From assembly GCF_029767755.1 (NCBI RefSeq), contig NZ_JARUQS010000001.1:806001-870000 (forward strand): DNA of 64,000 bases. The letters run 5' to 3'. The position numbers were made by a program, and so were the translations under genes. The notes under the pieces were generated by a model that was not told where the DNA came from, did not search any database, and saw nothing but the letters and a program-made list of their open reading frames with translations. The stretch's first letter is position 1. The number at the start of each line of letters is the position of its first letter. Source of the DNA: Thiomicrorhabdus sp. zzn3 (GTDB taxonomy: Bacteria > Pseudomonadota > Gammaproteobacteria > Thiomicrospirales > Thiomicrospiraceae). This document shows positions 16,777 through 24,949 of this stretch, piece after piece.

Positions 16777-19197
16777 ATGCGAAAATTAACGGCAGATCAA
16801 CTCTATCGACAAACCCATTTGGATTCAGAACGTTTTGCACCGGATAAGGTGACGATTGAAGAGCGGGATGTCATCGAGTTTATGAAGCGGTTCCATCCAC
16901 GTGCCTATCAATCGTTGAATTTCGGTCTGCATATGAAGCGCAACCAGAACCATATTTTTATTATGGGGGAACCGGGTGTCGGGCGCATTGGCATGACCAA
17001 AGCGATGCTGAATCAAGCGGCAGCCTCTAAGCCGATGCCGAAGGATGTGGTGTTGGTCTCGGATTTTGCCGACAGCGATAAGACCAAATACCTTTACTTT
17101 AAAGCCGGTCACGGCCATGAATTTAAACTGGCGATGGAGTCGTTGGTGACTCAGTTGAAATCTCAGTTACCGATTGTATTTGATGGTCATGCTTATCAAC
17201 AGCGCAGTCAGCAGCTGGAAAACGAACTTTTAGCCAAACAGCAGGCGATTCTGGAACCGGCATTTGAGTTGGCGGAAAACCTCAGCATCGAGATCATTCA
17301 GACCGAAAATAATTTTGTCCTCTCGGCGATTATTGATGATCAGCGTTATAAACTGAGCGATCTGAAGCAATTCGACGAACCGACTCAGAAATACTTTACC
17401 GAAGGGCTGGAGACCGTTGAAGATGCGTTAAATCAGGCGTTAACCCATTTTCCTTATCTGCAGCATGAATACCTCGATGCCGGCAAGAAACTCAATACTG
17501 AAGTGGCAACGGAGAACATTCGTCCCTTGATTGACGGTCTTAAAATGGAATTTGGCGAGACTGAAGAGATCAAGCAGTATTTGGATGATTTGCAGAACAG
17601 CCTGGTGTCCAAACTGCATCTTTTCTGGGATTCCAGTGCCGATCAGGTGACAACGTCAAGTACGCAAATCAGCATGGAAGAACTGCTTTCTGAGCAGCAA
17701 GGGCTGTCAATTTTTGAAGTCAATCTATTGGTCGATCATCGAGGTCTGAAGCACGCGCCGGTGATCTATGAGCAAAATGCGAGCATGCCCAAGCTGTTTG
17801 GTTATGCGATCAACTCAGCGACGGTTTCTACCGCCGATCCGCTGACCTTGGCGATGAGCCATCAGGCTGGTTTGTTGCAACAGGCGAATGGCGGCTTTCT
17901 GGTGTTGGGAATTCAGTCGGTATTAAAAGACCCGGATATTTGGTCGCACCTGAAAGCCGCGCTGATGAGCAAGAAAATCAGTTTTGAGATTCCGACCTCA
18001 CGTAATGTGGTGCCGTATCATTTGCCGGACTTTCCATTGAATATCACTTTAGTGCTGGTCGGGCAAGCGGTGCATTTTTATGCGCTGCTGGAGATTGACC
18101 CGGAATTTAGCCGTCTGTTTAAGGTTCAGGTGGAATTTGAAGTCGAGTTGGAGCGTACTGAAGAGCACGAGCTGACGATGGCTAACCAGCTCGCGTACGA
18201 GGTGGGGCTGTGGGAAGATCTGCCGGTTGAGAGCAGCGCCTATGAGCGGCTGATTGAATACGCTTCGCGTATGGCCGAAGATGCCAGTCGACTGTATACC
18301 AATAAGGCCATTTTGCGTGATGTTCTGGCAGAAGCCAATGCCTATGCACGGGCCAACGGTGAAGAGAGGGTAACGCGGCAGACGGTGGAGGAGACCATTT
18401 TGCAGCGTGACTTCCATACCGGTCTGATGGAAGAGTATTACCACCGCGCCATTATCGAACAGCAGGTTTTGATTTCCGTCGAAGGCACGCAAATCGGTCA
18501 AGTGAACGGCTTGACGGTATTAACCGTAGGTAAATTGTCCTTTGGACAGCCGGTGCGCATTACCGCTCAGGCCGCCGCCGGAGATGAGGGGGTTCTGGAT
18601 ATCGAACGTGAAGTCGAGATGGCGGGGCCGATCCACTCGAAAGGCGTTTTGATTCTGAGTGGTTATCTGCGAGGACGTTACATGAATCAGCGTTCTCTAG
18701 GCTTTAGTGCTTCGATTGTGATGGAACAATCTTATAGTGGAGTGGAAGGCGATTCGGCATCGTCCGCTGAACTGCTGGCGCTGATCTCATCCATTGCGCG
18801 GGTGCCGTTACGTCAGGATCTGGCGGTGACCGGTTCCATCAATCAGTTCGGTGAAATTCAACCGATCGGCGGGGTAAACGAGAAAATTGAAGGTTTCTTC
18901 AAAGTCTGTCAGGCACGCGGTTTGACCGGGCACCAAGGAGTGATTATTCCGGAAGCGAATGCGCGCCATCTAATGCTCAGTACCGAAGTGCGCGAAGCAG
19001 TTGAAAGAGGCGAATATCACGTTTACACCATGAGTCACATTGATGATGCCTTGGGCTTGTTGACCGATATGGCGGTGGGGCAGGCTAATGAGAAAGGGGA
19101 ATTTCCGGAAGGCAGTATCAACGCCAAAGTGGTGTCTGCGCTGGAAAGGATGAATGAAAAGCATGATGAGCACGACGACCATCATCACCATAAATAA
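16777..19197 (+). CDS. Lon-like ATP-dependent protease (AAA_32 / Lon C-terminal family)
   Basis: An 806-residue protease of the Lon-related YcbZ-like group, not canonical Lon. The N-terminal P-loop is GEPGVGR (64-70), with Arg in place of the usual Lys, as often seen in this family. A long inserted helical region and an AAA core follow (GGFLVLGIQSVL Walker B area, Arg-rich sensor part). The C-terminal S16 protease domain has the Ser-Lys dyad: Ser660 in EGDSASSAE and Lys703 in GGVNEKIEG, 43 residues apart, as in E. coli Lon. The last residues are His/Asp-rich (DEHDDHHHH), which could bind metal. It is monocistronic, with a repeat-bearing stem after the stop. Confidence 0.9.
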   Translation: MRKLTADQLYRQTHLDSERFAPDKVTIEERDVIEFMKRFHPRAYQSLNFGLHMKRNQNHIFIMGEPGVGRIGMTKAMLNQAAASKPMPKDVVLVSDFADSDKTKYLYFKAGHGHEFKLAMESLVTQLKSQLPIVFDGHAYQQRSQQLENELLAKQQAILEPAFELAENLSIEIIQTENNFVLSAIIDDQRYKLSDLKQFDEPTQKYFTEGLETVEDALNQALTHFPYLQHEYLDAGKKLNTEVATENIRPLIDGLKMEFGETEEIKQYLDDLQNSLVSKLHLFWDSSADQVTTSSTQISMEELLSEQQGLSIFEVNLLVDHRGLKHAPVIYEQNASMPKLFGYAINSATVSTADPLTLAMSHQAGLLQQANGGFLVLGIQSVLKDPDIWSHLKAALMSKKISFEIPTSRNVVPYHLPDFPLNITLVLVGQAVHFYALLEIDPEFSRLFKVQVEFEVELERTEEHELTMANQLAYEVGLWEDLPVESSAYERLIEYASRMAEDASRLYTNKAILRDVLAEANAYARANGEERVTRQTVEETILQRDFHTGLMEEYYHRAIIEQQVLISVEGTQIGQVNGLTVLTVGKLSFGQPVRITAQAAAGDEGVLDIEREVEMAGPIHSKGVLILSGYLRGRYMNQRSLGFSASIVMEQSYSGVEGDSASSAELLALISSIARVPLRQDLAVTGSINQFGEIQPIGGVNEKIEGFFKVCQARGLTGHQGVIIPEANARHLMLSTEVREAVERGEYHVYTMSHIDDALGLLTDMAVGQANEKGEFPEGSINAKVVSALERMNEKHDEHDDHHHHK

Positions 19198-19205
19198 AGC
19201 TTAAA

Positions 19206-19228
19206 AACCGCACAGGCCTGTTCGGTTT
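19206..19228. terminator. Bidirectional stem containing a CAGGCCTG copy
   Basis: AACCGCACA and TGTTCGGTT flank GGCC, giving a nine-pair stem with one mismatch, with T and A tracts on both sides. It sits between the convergent Lon-like and DUF2062 genes, so it can end both transcripts. The copy is 19213-19220. Confidence 0.6.
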
Positions 19229-19252
19229 GCCAAATGTGCTTTGCAAGGGCGA

Positions 19253-19819
19253 TTATTTATTGGCTTTCTTAGCCTGTTTTTCTTCGGCGCGGAATTTTTT
19301 GCGCCATTTGCGGCTACGGCGGGTTTTCCAGGCTTTAAGCACATGATGGCGCCAGAGCAGGTCGACGGTGAAGTAACCGATGACGCCGAGTACGATGCCA
19401 ACCACAAAGCTGCCAAGGAACAGGGGTAACCATAATTCACCCAGGGTATTGACCATCCACTCCCAGCTTAATTCAAAGTGCCAGTTTTCACTGAGTGGGT
19501 GGCCGAGAATGTAGGCTCCGACCAGGTAGTTGAAATAGAAAATCGGTGGCATGGTAAGGGGGTTGCTGATCCAGACCAAGGCCACACTGATGGGCAGGTT
19601 GGCGCGAAACAGAACAGCAGTAATGGCAGACGCCAGCATTTGTGAGGGAATCGGAATCGTCATCCAGAAGAGACCGATTAAAAACGCTTTGGAAACCGAG
19701 TGCCGGTGCAGATGCCAGATGCTTGGATTGTGTAGCCAGCTTCCTAACACCCCAATCCCTTTCAGGTTTTTGATTTTGTCCGGGGTGGGCATATAACGTT
19801 TAATGAGCTTTTTAGGCAT
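19253..19819 (-). CDS. DUF2062 membrane protein
   Basis: A 188-residue inner-membrane protein of the DUF2062 family. Landmarks are the amphipathic N-terminal region, the FLIGLFWMTIPIPSQMLAS helix followed by RANLPISVALVWISNPLTMPP, which is the family core, and two further helices, ending in a very basic tail. The function is unknown. The gene is divergent from comEC and the two starts overlap (this ATG ends at 19819; comEC begins at 19803 or 19818), so each promoter must lie inside the other gene. The DUF2062-comEC neighbourhood recurs in gammaproteobacteria. Confidence 0.88.
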   Translation of the reverse strand: MPKKLIKRYMPTPDKIKNLKGIGVLGSWLHNPSIWHLHRHSVSKAFLIGLFWMTIPIPSQMLASAITAVLFRANLPISVALVWISNPLTMPPIFYFNYLVGAYILGHPLSENWHFELSWEWMVNTLGELWLPLFLGSFVVGIVLGVIGYFTVDLLWRHHVLKAWKTRRSRKWRKKFRAEEKQAKKANK

Positions 19820-22400
19820 GTTTATCGGTTTTGTAATTGCGTTTGTCTTAAGCGTTTACGGTTTTTACCAGTTTTCAGAACGGCCTGGCTTGTGGCCGCC
19901 CTTGCTGGTTTTTCTAGCTTTTGCTGCACTGTCATTGTTGCTGGCGTTACAGCGAAGAGGAGCGAAGTGGCTGGCGCTGGCGCAAAACCGTTATACCCCC
20001 TTGCTGCCCGTAGTCGCTAATGTCGTATTGGGAATTATTATAGGCTGGTGTTGGGCGTTTGGGCAGACTTTTTTTAGTGCCGGCCTACCTGAAGAGAATT
20101 TAAACCGTCCCATTCTGATCCAGGGTGAAATCGTCGGGTTGCCGGCCGTTTTCCACGATTCGCAGAGAGTGCGCATTCAATTCAATATGGAGGTGCTGAG
20201 AATTGCTGAAATTGATTCTGAACAGGCCTGGTCAAGCTTGAAACACTCTGAACGTTCTACACTTTCGACTCCCAACCCAAAACTCCAGTTGAACTGGTAC
20301 CTCCCTCTAACACAGTTTTCCGATTTAACTGTGCCTTTGAAGCCCGGACAAGTCTGGCAACTCCCGGTTAAGCTGAAAGCCAATCACGCGAGTATGAACC
20401 TGGCATCGTTGGATTATGAGAGTTGGCTGTTTCAAAACCGTATCGCGGCGAAAGGTTATGTGTTGAATCGCGCCGAAATGGGTCATCACCTGAAGCGCTT
20501 GCAAGCTTCGGATGGCGGCTGGCGCTTTCAAGTATCGCAGCGTTTGCAACAGGCTTTTGCCGGGAGTCCGTTTGCCGGATTATACGAGGCGTTAAGCTAT
20601 GGCGATCGCAGCCACATCAGCGATGCCCAGTGGCAAGTCTTGCAGAACACGGGCACGATTCACCTGATGGCCATCTCCGGACTGCATATGGGGATTGTCG
20701 CCGCCCTGGGGTTTTGGTTGTTTAAAGGGTTATGGTGGCTGGGGCTTTACCGAATAGAGCGACTGAACTTACCGATGCTGGGTGCAAGTGGTGCCTTGCT
20801 GTTTGCCAGCTTTTATCTGATGCTGGCCGGATTTTCGATTCCGACGCAACGTGCTTATCTTATGGTGTTGGCGGTGATCCTGTTTTTGCTGGTCAAACGC
20901 CGGTTCCGTCCCTGGCCTGCGTTGGCATTGGCGGCCTTGTTGGTGGTGTTGTGGGATTCGCGTTCAGTATTGAGTCACGGTTTCTGGCTCTCGTTTCTCG
21001 CGGTCGCGCTCATTTTTGCGGTCATCCAGCGGCCCGGGTTTAGGCAGGCCTCACGCTGGCAGCAGTTGCTGTGGATTCAAGTCGTCTTGACATTGGGATT
21101 GGCACCGTATCTGCTCTACGCTTTTCATTTTCTTCCCTTGTATAGTCTGCCGGCGAATCTCATCGCGGTACCACTGGTCAGTTTGGTTTTATTGCCGCTG
21201 TTATTGCTGGTGTCTGTGGTCGCACTATTTTCCGTGCCGTCGGCGGCTTGGCTGACTCAGTATATGGACGATCTATGGCAGTGGCTATGGCAGGGTTTGA
21301 CGCTGTTGGCTCTGCCGGATTCGACGACCCTGCCATTGGGCGGGTTGTCTCTAGAGCTGCTATTGATAGGCTATTTGACCCTGTTTGTTTTGCTGATGGC
21401 TCGTAGCAACAGGATTAAAGTGTTTGCAACGGCGGGCTTGCTGGCTATTTTACTCGCAGTGTTCTTTAACCAAACCAGTCAAAGAGCCAAAACCGGACAG
21501 GCCTGGGTCCATTTGCTGGATGTGGGGCAGGGGTTGGCGGTGGTGATTGAAACCGCCAATCATGTCATGGTGTACGATACCGGTGCCAAATGGGGCGATA
21601 AAATGGACGGCGCCAAACTGGCGATTCTACCGTTGTTGCGTTCTAAAAGCTGGAATCATATCGACCAGGTGATGGTGAGCCACTCCGACTTGGATCACGC
21701 CGGAGGCCTGGAGCGTTTGCTCAAGGAAATGCCGGTTAGGCGTGTCACCAGCGGTCAACCTGCCAAGGTGGCCGAGATGATCGCGGCAACGCAAGCCAAT
21801 AAAGCCATGCCGAAGGTCAATCCGTGTCATAGCGGCCGGCATTGGGAGTGGGACGGGGTGGTGTTTGAGGTGCTTTACCCAGGGCTGTCTGAAGTGAGCG
21901 CGATGATTGGCAATGACAATGACCATTCCTGTGTGTTGAAAGTGAGCGCATCCAATCAATCGGTTTTGCTAACCGGGGATTTAAGCCAGAAGGCGGAAGA
22001 GCATCTTATTAACCGTTATCGACAACAAGGAGAGGTGGAGCGCTTACAGGCGGATCTCTTGGTCGCCGGGCATCACGGTAGCCGTCACTCAACGGGCGAG
22101 CAATGGTTAAAGGTGGTTAACCCCAAAGTGGTACTGTTTTCCTCTGGCTATCGTAACCGCTACGGTTTTCCCAATCAGCAGACGGTGCAGCGGCTTAAGC
22201 CGGGAACGAGCTGGTTAAATACGGCATGCTCCGGCGGCATTGGCTATTTATTGGGGGCATCGCAACCAGAGGGCAAGATTGGTGAGAATGGTGTGTCCTC
22301 CATTTTATTGCCAGAACCTAACTATGAAGCCAGAAAACAGCGTCAAAAATGGTATCATCACCAATGTTTGCCGCAAGGACAGGGAAAATTTTATCAATGA
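19803..22400 (+). CDS. comEC: ComEC/Rec2-type DNA translocation channel
   Basis: An 865-residue inner-membrane protein that moves single-stranded DNA into the cytoplasm during natural transformation. It has N-terminal helices, an OB-like periplasmic part, the competence domain beginning at YGDRSHISDAQW...TGTIHLMAISGLHMGIVA, many membrane helices, and a C-terminal metallo-beta-lactamase-like domain (HLLDVGQGLAVVIE, MVSHSDLDHAGG, VAGHHGSRHST). All three parts are intact, so the gene looks functional. The start may be ATG 19803 or 19818. It carries two copies of CAGGCCTG (20223, 21498), both read as Gln-Ala-Trp. lpxK begins 8 bases after the stop. Confidence 0.95.
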   Translation: MSFLGMFIGFVIAFVLSVYGFYQFSERPGLWPPLLVFLAFAALSLLLALQRRGAKWLALAQNRYTPLLPVVANVVLGIIIGWCWAFGQTFFSAGLPEENLNRPILIQGEIVGLPAVFHDSQRVRIQFNMEVLRIAEIDSEQAWSSLKHSERSTLSTPNPKLQLNWYLPLTQFSDLTVPLKPGQVWQLPVKLKANHASMNLASLDYESWLFQNRIAAKGYVLNRAEMGHHLKRLQASDGGWRFQVSQRLQQAFAGSPFAGLYEALSYGDRSHISDAQWQVLQNTGTIHLMAISGLHMGIVAALGFWLFKGLWWLGLYRIERLNLPMLGASGALLFASFYLMLAGFSIPTQRAYLMVLAVILFLLVKRRFRPWPALALAALLVVLWDSRSVLSHGFWLSFLAVALIFAVIQRPGFRQASRWQQLLWIQVVLTLGLAPYLLYAFHFLPLYSLPANLIAVPLVSLVLLPLLLLVSVVALFSVPSAAWLTQYMDDLWQWLWQGLTLLALPDSTTLPLGGLSLELLLIGYLTLFVLLMARSNRIKVFATAGLLAILLAVFFNQTSQRAKTGQAWVHLLDVGQGLAVVIETANHVMVYDTGAKWGDKMDGAKLAILPLLRSKSWNHIDQVMVSHSDLDHAGGLERLLKEMPVRRVTSGQPAKVAEMIAATQANKAMPKVNPCHSGRHWEWDGVVFEVLYPGLSEVSAMIGNDNDHSCVLKVSASNQSVLLTGDLSQKAEEHLINRYRQQGEVERLQADLLVAGHHGSRHSTGEQWLKVVNPKVVLFSSGYRNRYGFPNQQTVQRLKPGTSWLNTACSGGIGYLLGASQPEGKIGENGVSSILLPEPNYEARKQRQKWYHHQCLPQGQGKFYQ

Positions 22401-22407
22401 GGCATGT

Positions 22408-23466
22408 ATGAGTTGGCCGTCATTTTGGATGCACAAAACAGGGATGTGGGCGCGCGTACTGCAACCGTTAGGTCGTCTGGTCTGTGCTGAGGCCAGGCGT
22501 CGTTTGCAGCGCTTTCGTAGTCAGGCTTCAGTTCGAGCAACGTCGGCTCCTGTGATTGTGGTGGGGAATGTCGTGGTCGGCGGCAGTGGTAAGACCCCGT
22601 TTATTGTTTGGTTGGCAAATCAATTACAGAATCAGGGACTTAGCGTCGGTATTGTCAGTCGAGGCTATGGCGGTAAATCCAAACACTGGCCGCAGGTGGT
22701 CACCGCCGACAGTGAACCTGCTTTGGTGGGGGACGAGCCCGTGTTGCTGGCCAAGCAACTGGGTTGCGGCATCGTGGTGTCGCCAAAGCGCAACGAAGCC
22801 ATTGCAAGGCTTGAAGCGCAATTCCAACCGGATGTGATTATCAGTGACGATGGTTTGCAACACTATGCAATGGCGCGGGATCTGGAGATTGTTATGGTTG
22901 ATGCGCAGCGCGGTTTTGGTAATGAGCGGTGTCTGCCGGCCGGCCCGTTGCGCGAACCTTTAGAGCGGCTGGAATCGGTCGATTGTATCGTGTTAAACGG
23001 CGAACTGGCGAGCAGCGCATTGCAGCAGACACTGAGCGTTTACGACGACAAATGTTTTACCATGCGTTTGGTGCCAGCCTGCTTTTGTCGGGTCGCCGAT
23101 CCCCTGGAAAAACGGCCCATTGACGCGTTCAGTGGGCAGTCTGTACAGGCTCTAGCGGGGATCGGCAATCCGCAACGCTTTTATGAAACCCTGGAGGGGT
23201 TGAATATAGAGGTGGATGGTTGCGATTTCCCTGACCATCACCGTTATACCAACGCTGATTTTGCTGAGTTTGATCCGCAAAAACCTTTGCTCATGACCGA
23301 GAAAGATGCGGTAAAATGTCGCCAGATTGCGCAACACCAGCCGGATTTGAATCTCTGGTATTTGCAGGTGACCCCCGAAGCGGATGCGTTGCTGTTTGCA
23401 AGGTTGTACCAGCGTTTACAGCCATTGCTCCGGTCTCCGCGTAATAGTCTAAGCCAGAATATTTAA
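22408..23466 (+). CDS. lpxK: Tetraacyldisaccharide 4'-kinase LpxK
   Basis: The kinase that phosphorylates the 4' position of the lipid A disaccharide precursor at the inner membrane. The 352-residue product shows the family start SWPSFWMHK, the P-loop GNVVVGGSGKTPF, the SRGYGGKSK segment and the DDGLQHY motif. I chose ATG 22408, preceded by GAGG; the open frame extends back into comEC in another frame. The gene order comEC-lpxK-Trm112-like-kdsB matches the usual gammaproteobacterial lipid A/Kdo cluster, but msbA, which normally precedes lpxK, is not here. Confidence 0.95.
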   Translation: MSWPSFWMHKTGMWARVLQPLGRLVCAEARRRLQRFRSQASVRATSAPVIVVGNVVVGGSGKTPFIVWLANQLQNQGLSVGIVSRGYGGKSKHWPQVVTADSEPALVGDEPVLLAKQLGCGIVVSPKRNEAIARLEAQFQPDVIISDDGLQHYAMARDLEIVMVDAQRGFGNERCLPAGPLREPLERLESVDCIVLNGELASSALQQTLSVYDDKCFTMRLVPACFCRVADPLEKRPIDAFSGQSVQALAGIGNPQRFYETLEGLNIEVDGCDFPDHHRYTNADFAEFDPQKPLLMTEKDAVKCRQIAQHQPDLNLWYLQVTPEADALLFARLYQRLQPLLRSPRNSLSQNI

Positions 23467-23475
23467 GGGTTTAGA

Positions 23476-23483
23476 CAGGCCTG
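23476..23483. repeat. CAGGCCTG copy after lpxK
   Basis: Located 10 bases after the lpxK stop, flanked by TTTAGA and CTAGAAA, in the gap before the Trm112-like gene. Confidence 0.6.
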
Positions 23484-23575
23484 CTAGAAAAATCCAACGC
23501 AACCGAATAAATGAATTAACATGACCTGAGTTTTTCCTTTGCCTTGTGCACAGAAAGTCAGTCTGAGAGAAAATT

Positions 23576-23776
23576 ATGGATCCAAAACTGCTCGAAATTT
23601 TAGTGTGTCCGGTCAGCAAGACCAAGCTGATTTACGATAAGAAAAAGCAGGAGCTGGTCTCTACGGCGGCAAATTTAGCCTACCCTGTACGCGACGGTAT
23701 CCCGATCTTGTTGGAAGATGAAGCCCGCCAGATCAGTGCGGAAGAAGCGGAACATTTTCGGAAGTTAAAAGCGTGA
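23576..23776 (+). CDS. Trm112-like / UPF0434 (YcaR) family protein
   Basis: A 66-residue small protein of the UPF0434/Trm112 fold. It begins [17 protein letters not shown] and continues [18 protein letters not shown], both typical. Only one of the usual cysteines is present (VCPVSK), so zinc binding is doubtful. Its place between lpxK and kdsB matches YcaR in other gammaproteobacteria. The precise role is unknown. Confidence 0.93.
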   Translation: MDPKLLEILVCPVSKTKLIYDKKKQELVSTAANLAYPVRDGIPILLEDEARQISAEEAEHFRKLKA

Positions 23777-23810
23777 TCACGCAAGCGATGACAGGGATGA
23801 GAGCGGCACG

Positions 23811-24566
23811 ATGAGCTTTAGTGTGATTATTCCGGCACGTTTTGAATCGAGCCGATTGCCAGGCAAACCTTTGATGGAGATCAACGGTAAGCCGATGATC
23901 GAATGGACCTGGCGTCAGGCGAAAAAGTCGGGCGCGGAGCGTATTATTATCGCGACCGAATCCGAGCAAGTGCAGCAAGCCTGCGCAGCATTTGGTGCCG
24001 AAGTCTGTTTGACGGCTGCGCACCACCAATCGGGTACGGAGCGCATCGCAGAAGTGATCGAACTTTGCAGTTTGGGCGGTGATGAGATCATTGTAAATGT
24101 GCAAGGTGATGAACCGATGTTGCCGCCCGAGCTGATTCACCAGGTGGCCGATGGCTTGCGAGATCATCCGGAGATTTCAATGGCGACTTTATGCGAACCG
24201 ATTCACGATGTGGAAACGGTGTTCGATCCCAACGCGGTGAAGGTCAGCCGTGATGTGGCGAACCGAGCTATCAATTTCAGTCGCGCACCGCTGCCGTGGT
24301 CACGCGATACGTTTTGCGAAGGTTCAAAATCTTTGCCGGAAAACTGGGCTTACAAGCGTCATATCGGTTTGTATGCCTACCGCGCCGGTTTTGTAAAACA
24401 GTATGTGGCTTGGCCGGAGTGCGCTTTGGAGCAGGTCGAAAAACTCGAACAGTTGCGAGTACTGTGGCACGGTGAAAAAATTCTTGTATTGGATGCGTTA
24501 TGTGAAGCGGGAATCGGGGTGGATACCGAGGCGGATCTGGTTAAAGTACGCGGTTTAATGGCCTAA
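23811..24566 (+). CDS. kdsB: CMP-Kdo synthetase KdsB
   Basis: A 251-residue 3-deoxy-manno-octulosonate cytidylyltransferase, which activates Kdo with CTP for attachment to lipid A. It shows the nucleotidyltransferase start IPARFESSRLPGKPL, the VNVQGDEPM segment with metal-binding Asp, and YKRHIGLYAYR, all diagnostic. It lies 34 bases after the Trm112-like gene, likely in one transcript with lpxK. Confidence 0.97.
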   Translation: MSFSVIIPARFESSRLPGKPLMEINGKPMIEWTWRQAKKSGAERIIIATESEQVQQACAAFGAEVCLTAAHHQSGTERIAEVIELCSLGGDEIIVNVQGDEPMLPPELIHQVADGLRDHPEISMATLCEPIHDVETVFDPNAVKVSRDVANRAINFSRAPLPWSRDTFCEGSKSLPENWAYKRHIGLYAYRAGFVKQYVAWPECALEQVEKLEQLRVLWHGEKILVLDALCEAGIGVDTEADLVKVRGLMA

Positions 24567-24580
24567 CAGAAAGTGAGATC

Positions 24581-24778
24581 ATGCTTAAATACCTGACCTT
24601 GGCCGCGATTATTTATTTCTTTTTTTGGCTGATTAAACACAAAATTCGCACGCGCAAATTGGCTCAGCAGGGCATTGTCGTGGAACAAAAAGGGCTGCGT
24701 CCGATTACGCTGTTAAGTATCGTTATGCTGGTCATGTACGGCGGTTATATGCTCTATTATTTCTTTACCCGGGCCTGA
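24581..24778 (+). CDS. Small two-helix membrane protein
   Basis: A 65-residue protein starting 14 bases after kdsB with a purine-rich ribosome site (AAAGTGAGATC). Two hydrophobic helices (about residues 3-18 and 43-62) flank a basic cytoplasmic loop, HKIRTRKLAQQG. I do not recognise the family. It is probably co-transcribed with kdsB. Confidence 0.7.
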   Translation: MLKYLTLAAIIYFFFWLIKHKIRTRKLAQQGIVVEQKGLRPITLLSIVMLVMYGGYMLYYFFTRA

Positions 24779-24949
24779 TCAGGCTTTATCTTGATGCCAA
24801 GGCCGTGTTACGGCCACTCATTCTCGAGTATTTATCCATTTTCTTAGCCGATTATTGGTATAGAATTTGTTAAATACCAGCCATCACGGATCTCCTTGTC
24901 AGCTGAGATCATTATGTAACAGAAGAAACAGGTTTGAAGCAGGTTTAAA

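Noticed and set aside
24774-24785. GCCTGATCAGGC palindrome at the end of the small membrane protein gene
   Set aside because: It has no loop or T run to act as a terminator, and only loosely resembles the CAGGCCTG family. A single occurrence is not enough to call a site.
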